A DNA stretch of 41,623 nt from NCBI GenBank assembly GCA_964442735.1, contig CAYUAP010000031.1:1-41623 (forward strand), in the 5' to 3' direction. Positions 40,681-41,623 of this stretch are shown piece by piece; the stretch's first letter is position 1, and every line of letters begins with the position of its first letter. The stretch is from JAUNBG01 sp964442735 (lineage in GTDB: Bacteria; Planctomycetota; Planctomycetia; Pirellulales; Thermoguttaceae). The position numbers and the translations under genes are program-made. Under the pieces are notes generated by a model. The model worked only from the letters and a program-made list of their open reading frames with translations. It searched no databases and was not told the origin of the DNA.

Positions 40681-41307
40681 ATGATTTACCGAAAAGAAAA
40701 ATATAAAGGAATGGCTCCTTTGGAATTCGTTATGGTTTTTCCTGCTTTGTTTGCGTTACTTGTCATGATCTTTTATTGCAGTATTGTCGTTTTTAAAACA
40801 TTGACAAACGATCATCTGACAAATTTTTATCTTTGGGGCAGTCGTTATCCGGAGACAAAAAATTCAAATAATAGAAAATTGATTGATGCCAAGTATGATA
40901 AATGGCAGATTAATGTTGATTTTTCGGAATGTTCACTATCTCCGTTAACATTTGAGAATCAGGGAAAAATCAAGTCCACTTCAATCAATGCTATCAGGAC
41001 AGGACTCTATTTTGATAAAGTATGGAAAACAAGCAGATCCTTAACGAATGACAACTCGGCAAAAAGTTCTGAAGCGTATATAAAGACAACCTCAACACAT
41101 CAACTCTATATCGGTACCTGGGACTCCGAAACACTGGCTCTTTTCCCAAATAAATCTGATAACAATTCGGGTTCTTTTCAAAATATGCGTAATAACAATC
41201 GTGCTGTATTTTTAAGACAACAGGGAAGTCAATTGATGAAAAGCAGAAAAGATACCAATAGTACAAAGATCTATTCATCGAATATACTGAATATTTCCAA
41301 TAATTAA
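40681..41307 (+). CDS. TadE/TadF-like pseudopilin protein
   Basis: 208 residues from ATG 40681, favoured because AGAAGG lies about 9 nt upstream; ATG 40672 is too close to that site. The basic leader (MIYRKEKYKG) is followed by MAPLEFVMVFPALFALLVMIF, a classic TadE helix with Glu at +5 after the Gly cleavage site. A single membrane helix precedes a polar, Asn/Ser/Thr-rich extracytoplasmic domain of about 165 residues. It probably joins the other TadE/TadG-like proteins as a minor pilin. The frame ends 125 bp before repeat A5. Confidence 0.85.
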   Translation: MIYRKEKYKGMAPLEFVMVFPALFALLVMIFYCSIVVFKTLTNDHLTNFYLWGSRYPETKNSNNRKLIDAKYDKWQINVDFSECSLSPLTFENQGKIKSTSINAIRTGLYFDKVWKTSRSLTNDNSAKSSEAYIKTTSTHQLYIGTWDSETLALFPNKSDNNSGSFQNMRNNNRAVFLRQQGSQLMKSRKDTNSTKIYSSNILNISNN

Positions 41308-41432
41308 TAATAACGTTAATATTTGTACTATTAAGTCCATTGCAATCACCCCCAAACGAAGGAATTCCAAATATAGCAAAGAAGACCATCTATAATTCAA
41401 TTTTGCTGTTTTACAAGAATTTATCAAAAAAG

Positions 41433-41623
41433 GTAACCATTCACGAACGATTTTGGAACCACGGATATCATGGATAAACACTGACAGTCTGCCGTAAAAT
41501 ACAATATTTTACAATAACAAACTAATTTTTACAATAACAAACGAAACATTTTTATCTATTATAATAAATTAATTTTATCATAAAAAAGTTTGTTTGCCAA
41601 AAAACTATCCGTGAAAATCAGTG
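41433..41623 (+). repeat. Repeat family A, copy A5, cut by the window end
   Basis: Starts GTAACCATTCACGAACG, the same 5' end as A2, and continues through the internal hairpin to ...GAAAATCAGTG, where the window stops about 40 bp short of the expected end. It includes a short duplication of ACTAATTTTTACAATAACAAAC (about 41505-41545). The left flank is CAAAAAAG, the expected target copy; the right one is outside the window. Confidence 0.85.

Overview
The window looks like a draft-genome scaffold (two 100-N placeholder gaps) from a low-GC member of the Planctomycetota or a close relative. The evidence is the combination of a Skp-LpxC-Gfo/Idh cluster, a eukaryote-like UDP-HexNAc pyrophosphorylase, an EF-hand exported protein, DWG-type Ser/Thr kinases, an FHA-CpaF fusion and a giant YD/RHS protein. 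Assignment is by gene content and protein style; no marker phylogeny was possible.

Layout. (1) 1-1800: 3' part of a tRNA-Ile(GAU) with a strong terminator, a decayed tyrosine recombinase facing it, one small palindromic element, and a tandem block of a MITE-like repeat broken by the first N gap. (2) 1801-10084, all on the minus strand: an EF-hand exported protein, a GspF/PilC-type membrane protein, a secreted protein, greA, a UAP1-like pyrophosphorylase, coaD and a lipoprotein. (3) 10853-13467, plus strand: Skp/OmpH chaperone, LpxC, Gfo/Idh oxidoreductase (outer-membrane/lipid A theme). (4) 13468-17118: a repeat-rich stretch holding three tandem Flp-type prepilins with recognisable sigma70-like promoters, then CpaB and a hairpin-rich intergenic region. 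(5) 17119-29934: Tad machine core (FHA-CpaF fusion ATPase, TadB, TadC) followed by a non-standard set: FHA-like membrane protein, membrane pseudokinase with TPR-like repeats, second CpaF-type ATPase, Hsp70-like/Sel1/membrane protein, and a zinc-ribbon plus intact Ser/Thr kinase split by the second N gap. (6) 30130-35967: a 1945-residue exported RHS/YD protein with its own consensus promoter. (7) 36315-41307: prepilin peptidase, a 53-residue Flp-like prepilin with Asp at +5, and three TadE/TadG-like pseudopilin-type proteins.

Working model: regions 4, 5 and 7 form one extended Tad/Flp-type pilus or secretion locus. The prepilin peptidase would process the Flp-like and TadE-like proteins, the two CpaF ATPases and TadB/TadC would power assembly, and the kinase, pseudokinase, FHA-like and Hsp70-like proteins would form a membrane-associated control or scaffold module. 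The RHS protein lies inside the locus and is a candidate surface protein or cargo. No secretin (CpaC/RcpA), TadZ or CpaD is visible here, so the locus is either incomplete, split over the genome, or uses different parts.

The intergenic DNA carries at least two families of small inverted-repeat elements. Family A begins GTAACC and ends GGTTAC (or GTTTAC) and has clear 8-bp target duplications at two sites, matching the hallmarks of IS66-type termini. Family B is a roughly 118-bp double-hairpin element, one copy of which sits inside a family A copy.
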